NCBI GenBank assembly: GCA_035222895.1
Contig: JAVYIG010006826.1
Location: 1-64,000, forward strand
Reading direction: 5' to 3'
Length of the DNA: 64,000 bases
DNA from: Strongylocentrotus droebachiensis
Lineage: Eukaryota > Echinodermata > Echinoidea > Camarodonta > Strongylocentrotidae
Shown: positions 12,801-21,500 of the stretch, one piece after another
Layout: each line of letters starts with the position of its first letter
How positions within the stretch are numbered: the first letter of the stretch is position 1
Made by a program: the position numbers and the translations under genes
Notes under the pieces: model-generated
The model's database searches: none
Seen by the model: the letters and a program-made list of their open reading frames with translations, nothing else
What the model was told of the DNA's origin: nothing

Positions 12801-15800
12801 GGTATAACCAGGAAATAGCAGACGCTAAGCGAAAGCGACGTCAACTTGAGCGTAAATGGAGAAGGACGGGGCTCTCTGTTGATAAACAACTTTTCAAGGA
12901 TCAAAGAAACCTCACCAAAGAGTTGTTTAAAGTGGCGAAGTCAGAGTTTTGGAACGACCTCATTATGGAGTGTGGCAGTGATCAGAAGGCCTTGTACGGT
13001 ATAATCAGCCAACTTCTTCATCAGAAAACCTCAGCGTCAAAGAAAATGCCTCAGCATTTAACTGATGATGACCTTGCTGTTGATTTCTCTCGCTTCTTTG
13101 TCGGAAAGATTGAGAAAATCCGGGAGTGTATGCCAGCAACTCAGGTCCTCCCAAACGGACAGCCTTCACGTGATTGTGATGCCCATCTGACATTGATACA
13201 TCCTACATGTCCAGAGGAAGTCAAGCGGATAATTCACAAGACCTCTGCAAAGACATGTTCGCTTGACCCGGTGCCTACAGTTCTTGTTAAACAACACGGT
13301 GACCTCCTAGCTCTGCATATTTCGTGTCTGATTAATGCGTCACTGCGTGATGGAGTCTTCCCAGACTGTCTGAAACTGGCATATGTTACCCCAGTATTGA
13401 AGAAATCTTCACTTGATCACAACGATCTGGCTAACTATCGCCCAGTATCAAATTTGCCTTTTCTGGCCAAAGTGACTGAGAAAATTGTCGCAAGTCGTCT
13501 GACAGCTTATCTGCAGGGCAATGATCTACATGAGTGCCTACAGTCTGCATACAGAAAGAATCACAGTGTGGAGACGGCACTACTGAAGGTCTCGGATGAC
13601 ATCCTAACATCAATTGATTGCAGAAAAGCAGCTGCCCTAGTTCTGCTTGACCTGTCAGCTGCATTTGATACCATCGATCATGCTGTTCTGCTTGAGAGAC
13701 TTAGAGAAGATTTTGGAATTGAAGCAACTGCACTCCAATGGTTTGAGTCTTACCTCAACGACAGAAGACAAGCTGTGGTCATCAATGGCAAGCTATCACC
13801 TGAGACCACCCTTAGCTACGGAGTTCCGCAAGGCTCTGTCCTCGGTCCCTTGCTCTTCACACTCTACATCACCCCTCTTGGCTCTATCATACAGCGACAT
13901 GGTCTTAGCGCACATTTCTATGCAGACGACACCCAGCTCTACCTAACTTTTGATCCAAAAGTTGGAGGCGCTGAGGAACGTGCAGCTGCAGCCATCAGTG
14001 CTGCCATCGAAGAGATTCGATGTTGGATGAGACGCAACTTCTTGAAGCTAAATGAAAAGAAAACCGAGTATCTCCTTTTGTCTTCACCACACATGGGAAA
14101 TAAGATCACTGGTACTCCTATTCTAGTCGGTGAGGAAGCTGTATCTCCCAACAACAAGGCTAGAAATCTTGGAGTAGTCTTCGACAGAACTATGAGCATG
14201 AAGGATCACATTTCGCGTGTCTGTCAGTCTGCATTCTACCATCTCCGCAGGATTGCAGAGATCAGACACTGTCTCACCAGAAGTGCCGCGGAAAACCTCA
14301 TTCATGCTCTAATAACCTCAAGGCTGGATTTCTGCAACTCTCTCCTTGTCGGCTTACCATCATCAGCCATCAAACGTCTCCAGGCGGTCCAGAATGCTGC
14401 TGCTCGCCTTCTGATGGGAATCAGGAAGTTTGACCACATCTCGCCTACACTCCATGAGCTTCATTGGCTGCCAGTGCACTGCAGAGTGCAGTATAAGATC
14501 TTGCTGCTTGCATTTAAGGCTCTACATAACTTGTCCCCTGGCTATGTATCTGCTCTCATCAGTGTACGTCAGCTACGACCAGGACTACGCTGTGCGGGAC
14601 TCGTTCTTCAAGTGCCCAGTACCCGTCTAAAAACATACGGGGATAGAGCCTTCTCTTCATCTGCTCCGCATCTTTGGAACTCTCTACCTGTCCAACTTCG
14701 AAATTGTAACAACATTGATACCTTTAAATCTGAACTCAAAACCTATCTTTTCCGGCAACATTGCGAATAATATGTGACATATTGAGGGAGCCAGGCGCCT
14801 TTGAATGCTTTTGCAGATAAATGGCGCTATACAAATGCTGTTCATCATCATCATCATCATCATTAGAGGGAGGTCAGTTTTCATGTGCAGAAGGCCACAA
14901 TCTGCTGACACCAGCCTTGGTGGAAATACTATTAATGGGTGTACAATGCAAACATTCCATAAGGCCTGTTTAACATAAAACTTGAGGCTAACTCTGGTGA
15001 TTGACAACACCTGTTATTTGGTAAGCACCTGAAAGGTGTAGATTTCCCCATGAGAGCCAACACCTTTATGTGTCTTTAACGTCCCTAAATACCTCAGGTA
15101 AGGCCAAACTGGCTCTGATAATCCAATTTTTGTTCGCTCTATTATCGGGTTGGTGTTTGTCACGTTAGTCGGACTCCGAAATAAATGGAATCTAATTCTA
15201 TTGGCATTGTTTATCTAACGTTTTCCTTTGTCAAAATGAGAGCACGATTAGACAGGATTTTAAAAATATATATACAAGTTATTCCATATGTTTTCAGGAA
15301 TTCCTGCCTGCGGTGACCCAGGTGAACCTTTGCATGGTAATCGTTTACCAGACGATAGAACGACTTACTCTGTCGGTGCTACTCTTCATTTCACCTGTCA
15401 GGAGGGCTATACATTATCTGGAGAAAGCATTTTAAGGTGTATGAATAATGGAGCATGGACTCATCAAAGACCATCGTGTAAAGGTAAAGCGACTGTTTTT
15501 TCAATGAATAAGAAATGATAATTGAGTCTTATTTACCCACAGAGTAGCCCCGCCATCATTAATACTGCTCTTCCTCATGCTCTTGTAGTCCCATTATTCC
15601 AGCAATTACCAATAGCCTATTGGCACCTGGCTGGATACTGACAACATAATATGGATTTAAGTCTTGCCAAAGGACATTTATGCCGGGTTGAGATACAAAC
15701 CCTCAACGAATGAAATGAGAGTCAAGTGAATGAACTACTACACCATATTTCGTTTTTGAAAACTCATGTGAGGTCAGTGTCAACTTTTACAGATGATTCT

Positions 15801-18090
15801 CCGAAATTAATGAACATTTTATGACGTCATGCTCTGAGACGGGGGTGTAAATGCTAGCGTAGTGACAATTATTTACCTCTCTTTAGTATGTTGAATAAAT
15901 CTAGTCATCTGATTAGTTGAAATTGGGGTCGTGATTTTAGCCATGCCCGCCTAACAGTCAATATTTAATGAGAACGATGCCCGTTGACTCGGTTAACAGG
16001 CCGCATAGTTAAATTTGGCTGAAATCCCCATTGGCTTACGTGTGAAAAGTTTCGTTGTGCGAGCGCGGATACCATACAGTGCAGTATGTGTGCGATTCCC
16101 GAATGATCGTAACATTCAGGCAAATTTCCGGCTAAGATTAACAAACAGTGTCACAGATTTTCTGTGATGTTTTATCCAATCTTTACTCAAGAAAAGGATA
16201 AGGTTAGAATTCTTTGTAGTTTTTTTGTTCGTGAATTCGGTATATAAAAGATATATAGACTGCTTTGGTGTTCGAACAGCAATGCCTCTCATAGCAGTCA
16301 ATATATCTAAATATCAAACTTCAGTAATATGCTGCTGAAAATCGTTTTAATACTAAATCATGAAAAAAGGCGTCGTTGAAACTTCCGACATGATTACCGT
16401 CAATCAAAATTGTAATTCATGACGGATAACTATAATGTATGTATGTTGATAAATAAACAAAATTAATATAACAAATTGTACCAACACTATGTTTGGATGT
16501 CAAGAGAAACATAAGCATCCATCAATGAACTATGAACAATGACATGATATTCATCAAGTCTTTCCTGTTTTCCTGAATAGCTGTCGAGTGTGAGGGAAGC
16601 CCACCAGAGGTCGCCCTTGCATCCACCATGATACTAGGATCAGTGTATCAAGATATAGCTCTATACACCTGTCAAGTTAGTTATATTCCTGATAGTGAAC
16701 CAATCAGCTTCTGTCAGCATATAGGCACATGGAGTACACCTAACTTTACATGTACAGGTAAGATAATATCTATTTATTAATTCAATGTTCTTAATACAGG
16801 GTAGACACTTCGGTACAATAAAAAGTTGTATTTAGCGCAGGTACATGGTTTGTTTTACCTGTCAGCTAAATATGCATTGTAAACCTTGGAATTGAGTAAC
16901 CAGGGGACTGACTGCTTTAAGGCCTATCCGAGGAACTGCGTAATGAGGACTAATGCCATATTAGAGGGTGCTAGCGGATCGGCTTTCTTAAGACCTCTGC
17001 TCTAACACTGAGCTTTCGTGAATATACAAAAATAGATAGCATAGTGATGTGACTATAAAGAACAATTAAGCTCGCTGTAGCGATGATTCTAATCTAAGGC
17101 CACTGAATTTAGTTGCTAATGTCTTCCCTTGTTCTTGATATTTACTGCAAATCTGTTTTGTATTCCCAGCACTCAACCCATGTTACAGTAACCCCTGTAT
17201 AAATGGAGGTACTCGCCATGAAGTAGATGGTTCATCGTTTACATGTACATGTACCCAAAACTACACTGGTTCCACCTGTGATGAAGTTAAGGCATCCAAG
17301 ATATATGTGTTGTGGACTAGTGGTTAGAGCTCCTGACAGTAAACACGGTACGGGTCGGGGTTCGAATCCCTGCCGCATCCCAACTTCCTTTGACAGGACA
17401 TTGATCTACGCTTGCCACATTCTAACTTTTAAAAATGTAGTAAGTGGGTACGTGGTAGGATTCATTTCTTCAATGCACTGAGCAATACGCCTGCCGGAGC
17501 TAAATCCGACTTAACCATTGTACTTCGCTCATGTCGTTCTTCAAAAAAAAATCTTCCACGGCCTTCAATGCAAGTACCATAACTAACTTTTACTTTAATA
17601 AACATAACCAATTTCACCACTCCAGCCCACCTGCTATTTAAATACTTTTTTAAATTTTGAACCTACATGGTTTGTCATTCTTTCAGAGATAAGGCTTTAA
17701 TACGAAACCATTCCCTTTTACTAGGCAAGCTTCTCTGTAAAGCACAGAATCACAAACAGGACCTGGAATGACATTGTATCAAGATATTAATCTTTTTTAA
17801 TAACAACTGCAAAGACTTTCACAACGGCTTACTTCGAATCATAGGGTCTTTATTTATTATTTAACCATTATCTGTGATGCTACCTTGGTATTTCTAATTT
17901 ATGTCATTCTTTTCACTACCATCCTAGTTCCCACAACAACCTCTTCACCTACTGTTTCTTCTCCACCAAAATCAACTTCTGCTGAAGGTTCTTCAAGTTC
18001 CATAGCAACTGTCATAGGAAGCGTTGTTGGTGCTATTCTTGTGATTGTTATCGTTATAGTTCTCATCATCATCTTATACAAGCGAAGAAG
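3664..18090 (+). CDS. Lectin-receptor gene copy A (CCP-CCP-CLECT-CLECT-CCP-CCP-EGF-stalk-TM), multi-exon, probably damaged
   Basis: This is the span of a spliced gene; individual exons follow. The predicted product is a type I membrane protein with two CCP modules, two C-type lectin domains each split over two exons, two more CCPs, one EGF, a Ser/Thr/Pro stalk and a transmembrane helix with KRRR on the cytoplasmic side. Such proteins sit at the cell surface and bind glycans or proteins. Exons 2-10 start and end in phase 1. No signal-peptide exon is present left of 3664, so exon 1 probably lies off the window. The EGF donor is lost, the EGF lacks a cysteine, the stalk exon has a stop and lost donor, and a LINE begins 76 bp after the TM exon. 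The name and ligand are unknown. Confidence 0.8.
3862..4682 (+). other. Copy A intron 2
   Basis: About 0.8 kb, AT-rich. It aligns by eye to the copy B intron 52908-53715 with scattered substitutions and small indels. I see no coding region or mobile element in it. Confidence 0.7.
4683..4868 (+). CDS. Copy A exon 3: CCP/sushi module 2
   Basis: Acceptor TTTCTGCAG, donor AAAGTAAGC; 186 nt, 62 codons, phase 1 to 1. Cysteines fall in CCP spacing (VCPSPP, YTCSSS, NRCLHDGTW, PVCQ). This copy is intact, whereas its counterpart in copy B (53716-53903) has a 2-nt insertion. An NQT N-glycosylation sequon is visible. Confidence 0.87.
5857..6069. mobile_element. Foldback/MITE with ~95-bp inverted arms
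   Basis: The left arm (about 5857-5952, beginning CACTATGAACATGACGG) is the reverse complement of the right arm (about 5975-6069, ending TTCATAGTG). A loop of roughly 25 bp lies between. Both arms carry the GGAACATCCCTTCACTGC block and its complement. It is absent from the matching intron of copy B, so it was either inserted after duplication or lost there. It is non-coding. Confidence 0.85.
6185..6440 (-). repeat. SINE-like element, minus orientation
   Basis: The segment contains ATCAATACTGCTCTTCCT, shared with the elements at 15528-15745 and 61555-61775. On the minus strand it ends with a B-box-like GATTCGATCC near 6390. A diverged version lies in copy B near 54415-54580. A tRNA-derived origin is likely. 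Confidence 0.55.
6504..6752 (+). CDS. Copy A exon 4: C-type lectin domain 1, first half
   Basis: Acceptor TTGTTAAAG, donor ACAGTAAGT; 249 nt, 83 codons, phase 1 to 1. The product begins GDCGDTDNYV and shows LTCYR, KNLCNAKGELLATV, ETQTFLVEFI and the core motif VWIGAMEGRDWMW. This matches the amino half of a long-form C-type lectin domain. It is intact here; copy B has a stop in the WIG position. The partner half-domain is the next exon. Confidence 0.87.
6753..8712 (+). other. Copy A intron 4
   Basis: About 2 kb, AT-rich. Near 7795-7835 a tail-like GTCAATAAACCGAATTTGAA sequence suggests the 3' end of an old CR1-like element on the + strand. No intact coding region is seen. In copy B the same intron is much larger because a LINE remnant lies in it. 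Confidence 0.5.
8713..8859 (+). CDS. Copy A exon 5: C-type lectin domain 1, second half
   Basis: Acceptor ATTTTCTCAG, donor ATGGTAAGTG; 147 nt, 49 codons, phase 1 to 1. It encodes the C-terminal half of the domain (IERFFWQNPFP, RDCIELSYQDGS, GLLCQY). The cysteine normally following the WND position is missing: WSPRS stands there. The same is true in copy B, so one of the two conserved disulfides of this domain cannot form as usual. Confidence 0.86.
8895..9090. repeat. Transposon remnant with a ~36-bp direct repeat
   Basis: It begins CAGTAGCGTACGCAGGAT, resembling terminal sequences of widespread DNA transposons, and is followed by a G run. A block reading CGCAACGACTCAGCCAGCC occurs at about 8964 and again at about 9046. 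It is absent from the equivalent intron of copy B. Confidence 0.55.
9323..9595 (+). CDS. Copy A exon 6: C-type lectin domain 2, first half
   Basis: Acceptor TTATTTCCAG, donor ATAGTAAGTC; 273 nt, 91 codons, phase 1 to 1. Visible motifs are CTCFQFLDVSKNC, EECNGRGGFLAEI, TAWWIGGYDEDD and SWYWSD, the usual order for the first part of a C-type lectin domain. The upstream paired cysteines suggest a long-form domain. Confidence 0.88.
9775..10250. mobile_element. Complex inverted-repeat element (MITE-like)
   Basis: The left end (ACCCCGTTCTCATTCACTTC) and right end (AAAGTGAGTGAGAACGGGTC) are near complements. Inside, GAGCGGTCTAACTAAGACC, GACCCGTTCCTC and related blocks recur in both orientations. GGCT preceded by TTAAA occurs on both sides (near 9770 and 10245) and may be a target duplication. 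It lies in copy A intron 6 and is not in copy B. A minus-strand ORF inside it is not a recognised protein. Confidence 0.65.
10684..10824 (+). CDS. Copy A exon 7: C-type lectin domain 2, second half
   Basis: Acceptor CCGTCTTCAG, donor TTGGGTTAGT; 141 nt, 47 codons, phase 1 to 1. It carries the canonical second-half cysteines (RPCVQM, DALCGY, TLCQ), with KPD at the ligand-loop tripeptide and WDD at the WND position. Copy B has QPN and WND at these places, closer to known sugar-binding sequences. Whether this copy binds sugar is open. Confidence 0.88.
11140..11200 (+). repeat. Retroelement 3' tail (CGCTATATAAAATATTATT type)
   Basis: AGCGCTATATAAAA followed by (ATT)n is the usual 3' end of several LINE and SINE families in animals. 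A minus-strand version is at about 22090-22135, and a related tail with (ATC)n ends the LINE at 14870. Confidence 0.5.
11290..14870 (+). mobile_element. Nearly full-length CR1/L2-like LINE in copy A intron 7
   Basis: The element contains an untranslated leader from about 11290, one long endonuclease plus reverse-transcriptase reading frame (11705-14770), and a 3' end with GGCGCTATACAAATG and (ATC)n near 14870. It lies in the intron between the lectin-2 and third CCP exons, in the same orientation as the gene, and has no counterpart in copy B. The protein is described in the next entry. Confidence 0.9.
11705..14770 (+). pseudogene. LINE ORF2-type endonuclease/reverse transcriptase with a single in-frame stop
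   Basis: Codons 1-216 hold the APE endonuclease start (GLINCQSSRNKSDLI, LTETWLKEND, RRGGGVALLHKSS). An in-frame TGA at 12353-12355 stands exactly where the G of the conserved GDFN block is expected; DFNVHWENEN follows in the same frame. The rest, to 14770, shows SLSDHSAIH, the RT blocks SAAFDTIDH, YGVPQGSVLGPLLF and YADDTQLY, and a C-terminal FKSELKTYLFRQH. Without the stop the frame is 1,022 codons. One substitution separates it from an open frame, so it is young or the stop is a sequencing error. Confidence 0.93.
15298..15483 (+). CDS. Copy A exon 8: CCP/sushi module 3
   Basis: Acceptor ATGTTTTCAG, donor AAAGGTAAAG; 186 nt, 62 codons, phase 1 to 1. Typical CCP features are ACGDPGEP, LHFTCQEGYTLSGES, LRCMNNGAWTH and PSCK. 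It is nearly identical to the copy B exon at 61319-61504. Confidence 0.9.
15528..15745 (-). repeat. SINE (minus orientation), shared with copy B
   Basis: The segment reads as a tRNA-headed SINE on the minus strand, with the B-box region near 15690-15700 and a body that includes the ATTAATACTGCTCTTCCT block. The same element is at the same intron position in copy B (61555-61775), where the B box is better kept. The insertion therefore predates the duplication. Confidence 0.6.
15746..16580 (+). other. Rest of copy A intron 8
   Basis: No gene or clear element is seen. The part after about 16300 aligns with copy B up to the next exon, including the block just before the acceptor (TTTCCTGTTTTCCTGAATAG). 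Confidence 0.5.
16581..16757 (+). CDS. Copy A exon 9: CCP/sushi module 4
   Basis: Acceptor CCTGAATAG, donor ACAGGTAAGA; 177 nt, 59 codons, phase 1 to 1. The cysteines are VECEGSPP, LYTCQ, SFCQH and FTCT. About eight residues differ from copy B by eye. The exon is intact, and its phase-1 end is compatible with the stalk, TM or GPCR HormR exons if the EGF exon is skipped. Confidence 0.88.
17170..17286 (+). CDS. Copy A exon 10: EGF-like module, one Cys lost and donor destroyed
   Basis: Acceptor TGTATTCCCAG; 117 nt to the expected end. The EGF pattern CYSNPC, then FTCTC, then STCDE is clear, but GGTRHEV stands where copy B has GRTCYEV. Only five of six cysteines remain, and one disulfide is lost. 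The donor is also changed: copy B has GAAG/GTAAGG, while copy A has GAAG/TTAAGG at 17287. A GT one base upstream would shift the frame. This exon is probably skipped or the transcript is abnormal. Confidence 0.8.
17308..17552 (+). repeat. tRNA-derived SINE, shared with copy B
   Basis: The tRNA-like head has an A-box-like CTAGTGGTTAGAG and a B box GGTTCGAATCC, followed by a unique body and a short A tail near 17542-17551. The same element occupies the same intron position in copy B (62926-63174), so it was there before the duplication. The head does not fold as an intact tRNA. Confidence 0.8.
17687..17759 (+). pseudogene. Copy A exon 11: stalk exon, broken by stop and donor loss
   Basis: It aligns to the copy B stalk exon 63307-63375 (same TTTCAG acceptor, starts IRL). 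In copy A an in-frame TAA comes after three codons (17698-17700). A second stop TAG follows, and the donor position reads CAG/GACCTG instead of CAG/GTATGA. The exon is unusable; skipping it keeps the frame because neighbours are phase 1. Confidence 0.8.
17928..18090 (+). CDS. Copy A exon 12: Ser/Thr/Pro stalk and transmembrane helix
   Basis: Acceptor CCATCCTAG, donor AAGGTTAGAG. It encodes a mucin-like stretch rich in S, T and P followed by a strongly hydrophobic helix (GSVVGAILVIVIVIVLIII) and the basic stop-transfer YKRRR. The exon starts in phase 1 but ends in phase 2, unlike all ectodomain exons. It therefore cannot splice in frame to the phase-1 GPCR exon at 23237. A cytoplasmic-tail exon must follow but I do not find one. 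Confidence 0.85.
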
Positions 18091-18166
18091 GTTAGAGAGT
18101 TACCTTGTACTTAACCCGTCCTTCTCATCAGTACATTCTCATCGTACTCTTTCACGCAAGGGGCTA

Positions 18167-20100
18167 CCTTCATCAGAATTTTTTTTCGTTCAGAGTCCTT
18201 ACCAGGTAAGGAAGAGTGCTATTTCTCAGTCTTTCTGTTCGGCATTTAAAGTCTCTCAATCTTTCACTGTGTCTCAATCGTCGATTCGTGCTCTGCATCT
18301 CTGGGAGCCTGTCGCGAAAGTGCTTGTAGAGCGATTCTGCGAACCTTAGGCAAAGATGTTCCCTTCTGTCAGAGAGGGATTGCAGACCTGAAATCTGGAG
18401 GGCATGTTCGTAGCTGTGGTATCGATCATGAAAAATGATACGAAGGGCTCTTCTCTGGACTCTCTCGATATCATTGGCCTGTTCAGATGTAATGGATGAA
18501 TTCCAAACTGGAACACAGTACTCAAGCACAGGTCGAATGTAGCACGTGTAAATTGTGAGGAGATCTTCCACAGGGGCCCGAATGATGTAGAATTTTCGCG
18601 ATGCCCTTCCTGTGATATCACGAACGTGGCTGTCCCAACGTAGGTTATGCTGCAGTATGACACCCAGAAGCTTGAGCTCTTTCACTTCCTGCAGAGTTGC
18701 ATCATCTAACTCAAGATGCAAAGGTGGAAGTTCGGTCCGTGAGAAGGACAATCTCATCGATTTGCACTTTGACGAGTTGATGCGAAGACCGTTATCCAAA
18801 CACCATTGATGGAACAGCGTTAAGGTGGAAGGCATCATGTTGCTTGACCCTCGTCTGCGGCTTTCTGCAAAAGTTATGTCATCGACGTATTTCCATCTGG
18901 ATATACCTGCTGCGTCTGTCAATGCGTCATTAATCAACGCAAGGAAAATTGCTGGCCCAAGGCGAGTACCCTGGGATACACCTCCAACTGGAGTAAGAGA
19001 AGATGAAAGTACTCCGTTGTATCTTGTCATCTGTTCTCGTCCATGAAGAAAGCTACTGATCCATGGCAGCAGGGATGGTCGAGCACCCATTGCGAAGAGT
19101 TTATTTATTGCGATATTGTGATTGACTAAGTCGAAAGCTTTTGAGAAATCAGTTACAACAATGGTGGAAACAGTTTGGAGCCGATCAGCATTGGTGTGGA
19201 GGAAATGTAGAAGATTTACGAGATAATGAGCAGTGGAATTTCCTCTCCGACTTCCATACTGTTGAGGGTCAATGTTAGGTTCGATATCTGCCAGTAGTTG
19301 GCGATAGATGAAGAGTTCAGCCAATTTTGCAAAGTGGTCAGTCAGGGAGATTGGTCTCAGTTGAATTATTGTGGGAGGAGATTTCTTTGGGACCGGAACG
19401 ACAATAGATCTTTTCCACTGTGACGGGACTTTACCTTCCCTATATGAGGTGTTTATGATGTCACATATGGGTGAACTCAGCTCTGCTGCGAACTCACGAA
19501 TCAGCTTTGCGGAAACTCCATCTGGTCCACAGCTTATACCAACTGGTGTCTTTTTCAGCTCACAGTACACTTTCCATGGATGAATCTCCATGACACTTGA
19601 AGGGTTTATGGGCTGATACGCTGGTAGTTGTCGTAAGTCTAATGGGGGAACGTTTGATGAGATGTCAGTAAAGTGGTGATTGATTGCATTAGCAATGGCC
19701 TGGCTATCAGTTATTTCCACTCCAGGAACCCTGATAACATTGAGTGATGATGAGTTACTAGTCGCAATTTTAACAAATTTAAACCATGCACTTGGGTTCT
19801 GGTTTTTCAGTCTTTGGATCCGATTCTTGTAGTAATCTACTTTTGCTTTCTTGATTTCTTTTATGACTTTGTCCTTCAAACTTGACCACTCGGGACTGCA
19901 GCTACTGAAAGCAGCCTGTCTGCGCTTGATCAGTTCCTTTACCACTGGTGTGATCCAAGGTTTGTCCTTGCAGTGGACCTTTACTTCTCTTGATGGGAAG
20001 AATAACTCAATGGAAGAATTGAGGTCATTGTAGAAGTCAGGTATCGAAAATCGGTGACTACTCTTTTCTCTGCCGTATCCTTCTTGGATATGAGAAGAAC
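18167..20100 (-). mobile_element. 5'-truncated LINE with YVDD reverse transcriptase
   Basis: A single long minus-strand frame (18173-19945, 590 aa) encodes reverse transcriptase without an endonuclease. Motifs include KPWITPVVKELIKRR (partly upstream of the ATG), SCGPDGVSAKLI, FSKAFDLVNH, SQGTRLGPAIF and WKYVDDITFAE. YVDD replaces the commoner YADD/FADD. The 3' end is fixed by comparison with copy B: homology between the copies stops after GGGGCTA at 18166, and the LINE begins there, six bases beyond its stop codon. The 5' end near 20.1 kb is approximate. Confidence 0.9.
18173..19945 (-). CDS. LINE reverse transcriptase ORF (intact fragment)
   Basis: An open frame of 590 codons with no stops, beginning at an internal ATG in the spacer before RT. 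It covers fingers, palm (FSKAFD, QGTRLGP, YVDD), thumb (RPVLEYCVPVWNSS) and a C-terminal basic region. It is a selfish-element protein, not part of the receptor gene. Because the element is 5'-truncated and lacks an endonuclease, it cannot retrotranspose on its own. Confidence 0.88.
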   Translation of the reverse strand: MVKELIKRRQAAFSSCSPEWSSLKDKVIKEIKKAKVDYYKNRIQRLKNQNPSAWFKFVKIATSNSSSLNVIRVPGVEITDSQAIANAINHHFTDISSNVPPLDLRQLPAYQPINPSSVMEIHPWKVYCELKKTPVGISCGPDGVSAKLIREFAAELSSPICDIINTSYREGKVPSQWKRSIVVPVPKKSPPTIIQLRPISLTDHFAKLAELFIYRQLLADIEPNIDPQQYGSRRGNSTAHYLVNLLHFLHTNADRLQTVSTIVVTDFSKAFDLVNHNIAINKLFAMGARPSLLPWISSFLHGREQMTRYNGVLSSSLTPVGGVSQGTRLGPAIFLALINDALTDAAGISRWKYVDDITFAESRRRGSSNMMPSTLTLFHQWCLDNGLRINSSKCKSMRLSFSRTELPPLHLELDDATLQEVKELKLLGVILQHNLRWDSHVRDITGRASRKFYIIRAPVEDLLTIYTCYIRPVLEYCVPVWNSSITSEQANDIERVQRRALRIIFHDRYHSYEHALQISGLQSLSDRREHLCLRFAESLYKHFRDRLPEMQSTNRRLRHSERLRDFKCRTERLRNSTLPYLVRTLNEKKF

Positions 20101-20390
20101 TGGATAGGTGTAAGTGACTGGGGTTTGGGCCTATGCGTCATAGTTCTAGGATTGTGGTTCGATCCTTGAAGTTAACTCTGGGGTGGTCATTAATGGTCAA
20201 ATGTTTATAATAAAAAGTAATGGGATCGGTGTCTAGGAATAATGGGGTTATTTCTATGGATAATGGAGGTGGGAGAAAGGTGAATGACTGAAGGGAGGGG
20301 GAGTGATACAAGTACTACATAACAATATTGATAACATATTTACCCTTTTTACCAACATAAACATTAAAATGTTTTATTGGTTTTTCTGTA
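20101..20390. other. Spacer with a weak B-box-like motif
   Basis: GGTTCGATCC at about 20157 could belong to a decayed tRNA-SINE, but no convincing A box or tail is seen. Nothing else is recognised. Confidence 0.3.
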
Positions 20391-20394
20391 AATT

Positions 20395-21500
20395 CAATAT
20401 CATAATTTGTTTGTATCTAATTCTTTCATGTTCAGTACTTTTGTTTTATTCAAATTAATCTTTGGATCTGCAAAATATTCAAAATCGTCCAACTCCTAAA
20501 TAACATTATTTACTGAATCCATTAAATCAACACATAATGTGGTATCATCTGCAAATTGTGTTATTTTTTACTTCGCTAACCTTCTGAACTTCTATATCTT
20601 TGGTTGCAATACTAATCCCTCTTATCTTATGGTTTTCTCGAATTTTATTTGCTAGTATTTCTGCCACTAAGATAAATAACGAAGCTGATAATGGGCAGCC
20701 TTGGCGAACTCCCTTTTGAATATAAAATGTTTCTGACAACGTCAATGCTGTGAATCCCTACCATGGGCATTGTTGTTTAAAGCTTTAATCCATGCTATTA
20801 AGGAACTCTTGAAATGCATACGTTTCAATGTCTCAATAAGAAATGAGTGATTTATATTATCAAACGCCTTTTTTAAATCTAAAAATAAACTGATACCGTC
20901 AATATTTGTTAATTTACAATAATCAATAACGTCTTGTACAAGGCTTATGTTTTCACTTGCAGTTCTACCCTTTACAAAACCTCTTTGATCAGCTGAAATT
21001 ATACCTGGCATATTTTGCTGTAGCCCTATTGACAAAACACGTTATGCAATTTTATAATCTTTAGGAGAGAAATCGGTCGCCAATTATCAAGAAACTCCTT
21101 GGTGCCCTTTTTGTACAAAAGAGTAAGAATAGTTTGACGTTGTGTGAACGAGAGCCCTTGCCTCCCATACCCTTTGTTTAAATTATTTATTAACATGTCC
21201 ATTATCCGTTCCAAAAAACATTTATAACATTCAATACTCAGTCCGTCACTCCCAGGTGACTTATTCAAATTTATAGTAGACAATGCATCCGTCTCTTTTA
21301 ACAGAAATTTACAGCTCTCAGCTTCCTTTTCTGTCAATCACTTCATGTTCACATTTCTGAAATAATCAAAATTATTTGCTTCACAGTCTTCTGTCTTACT
21401 ATACATCATCTTATACAAATTGTTAAATCTCTTTTAAAATATATTTACTGTTCACAATTGTTTTACCACCTTTCTCTATATAATGTAACTCTTTTTTTCC
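20395..21500 (-). mobile_element. Degraded L1/Tx1-like reverse-transcriptase fragment
   Basis: Three minus-strand pieces in different frames read in order: INLNKSPGSDGLSIE and LDNWRPISLL (21337-21026), ISADQRGFVKGR with FLDLKKAFDNINHSFL (21035-20742), and VRQGCPLSASLFILVAEILA (20745-20545). A decayed FADDT-like block follows. KSPGSDGL and RQGCPLS are typical of L1-type elements. Frameshifts between blocks make it dead. A C run at 21541 lies beyond it. Confidence 0.85.
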
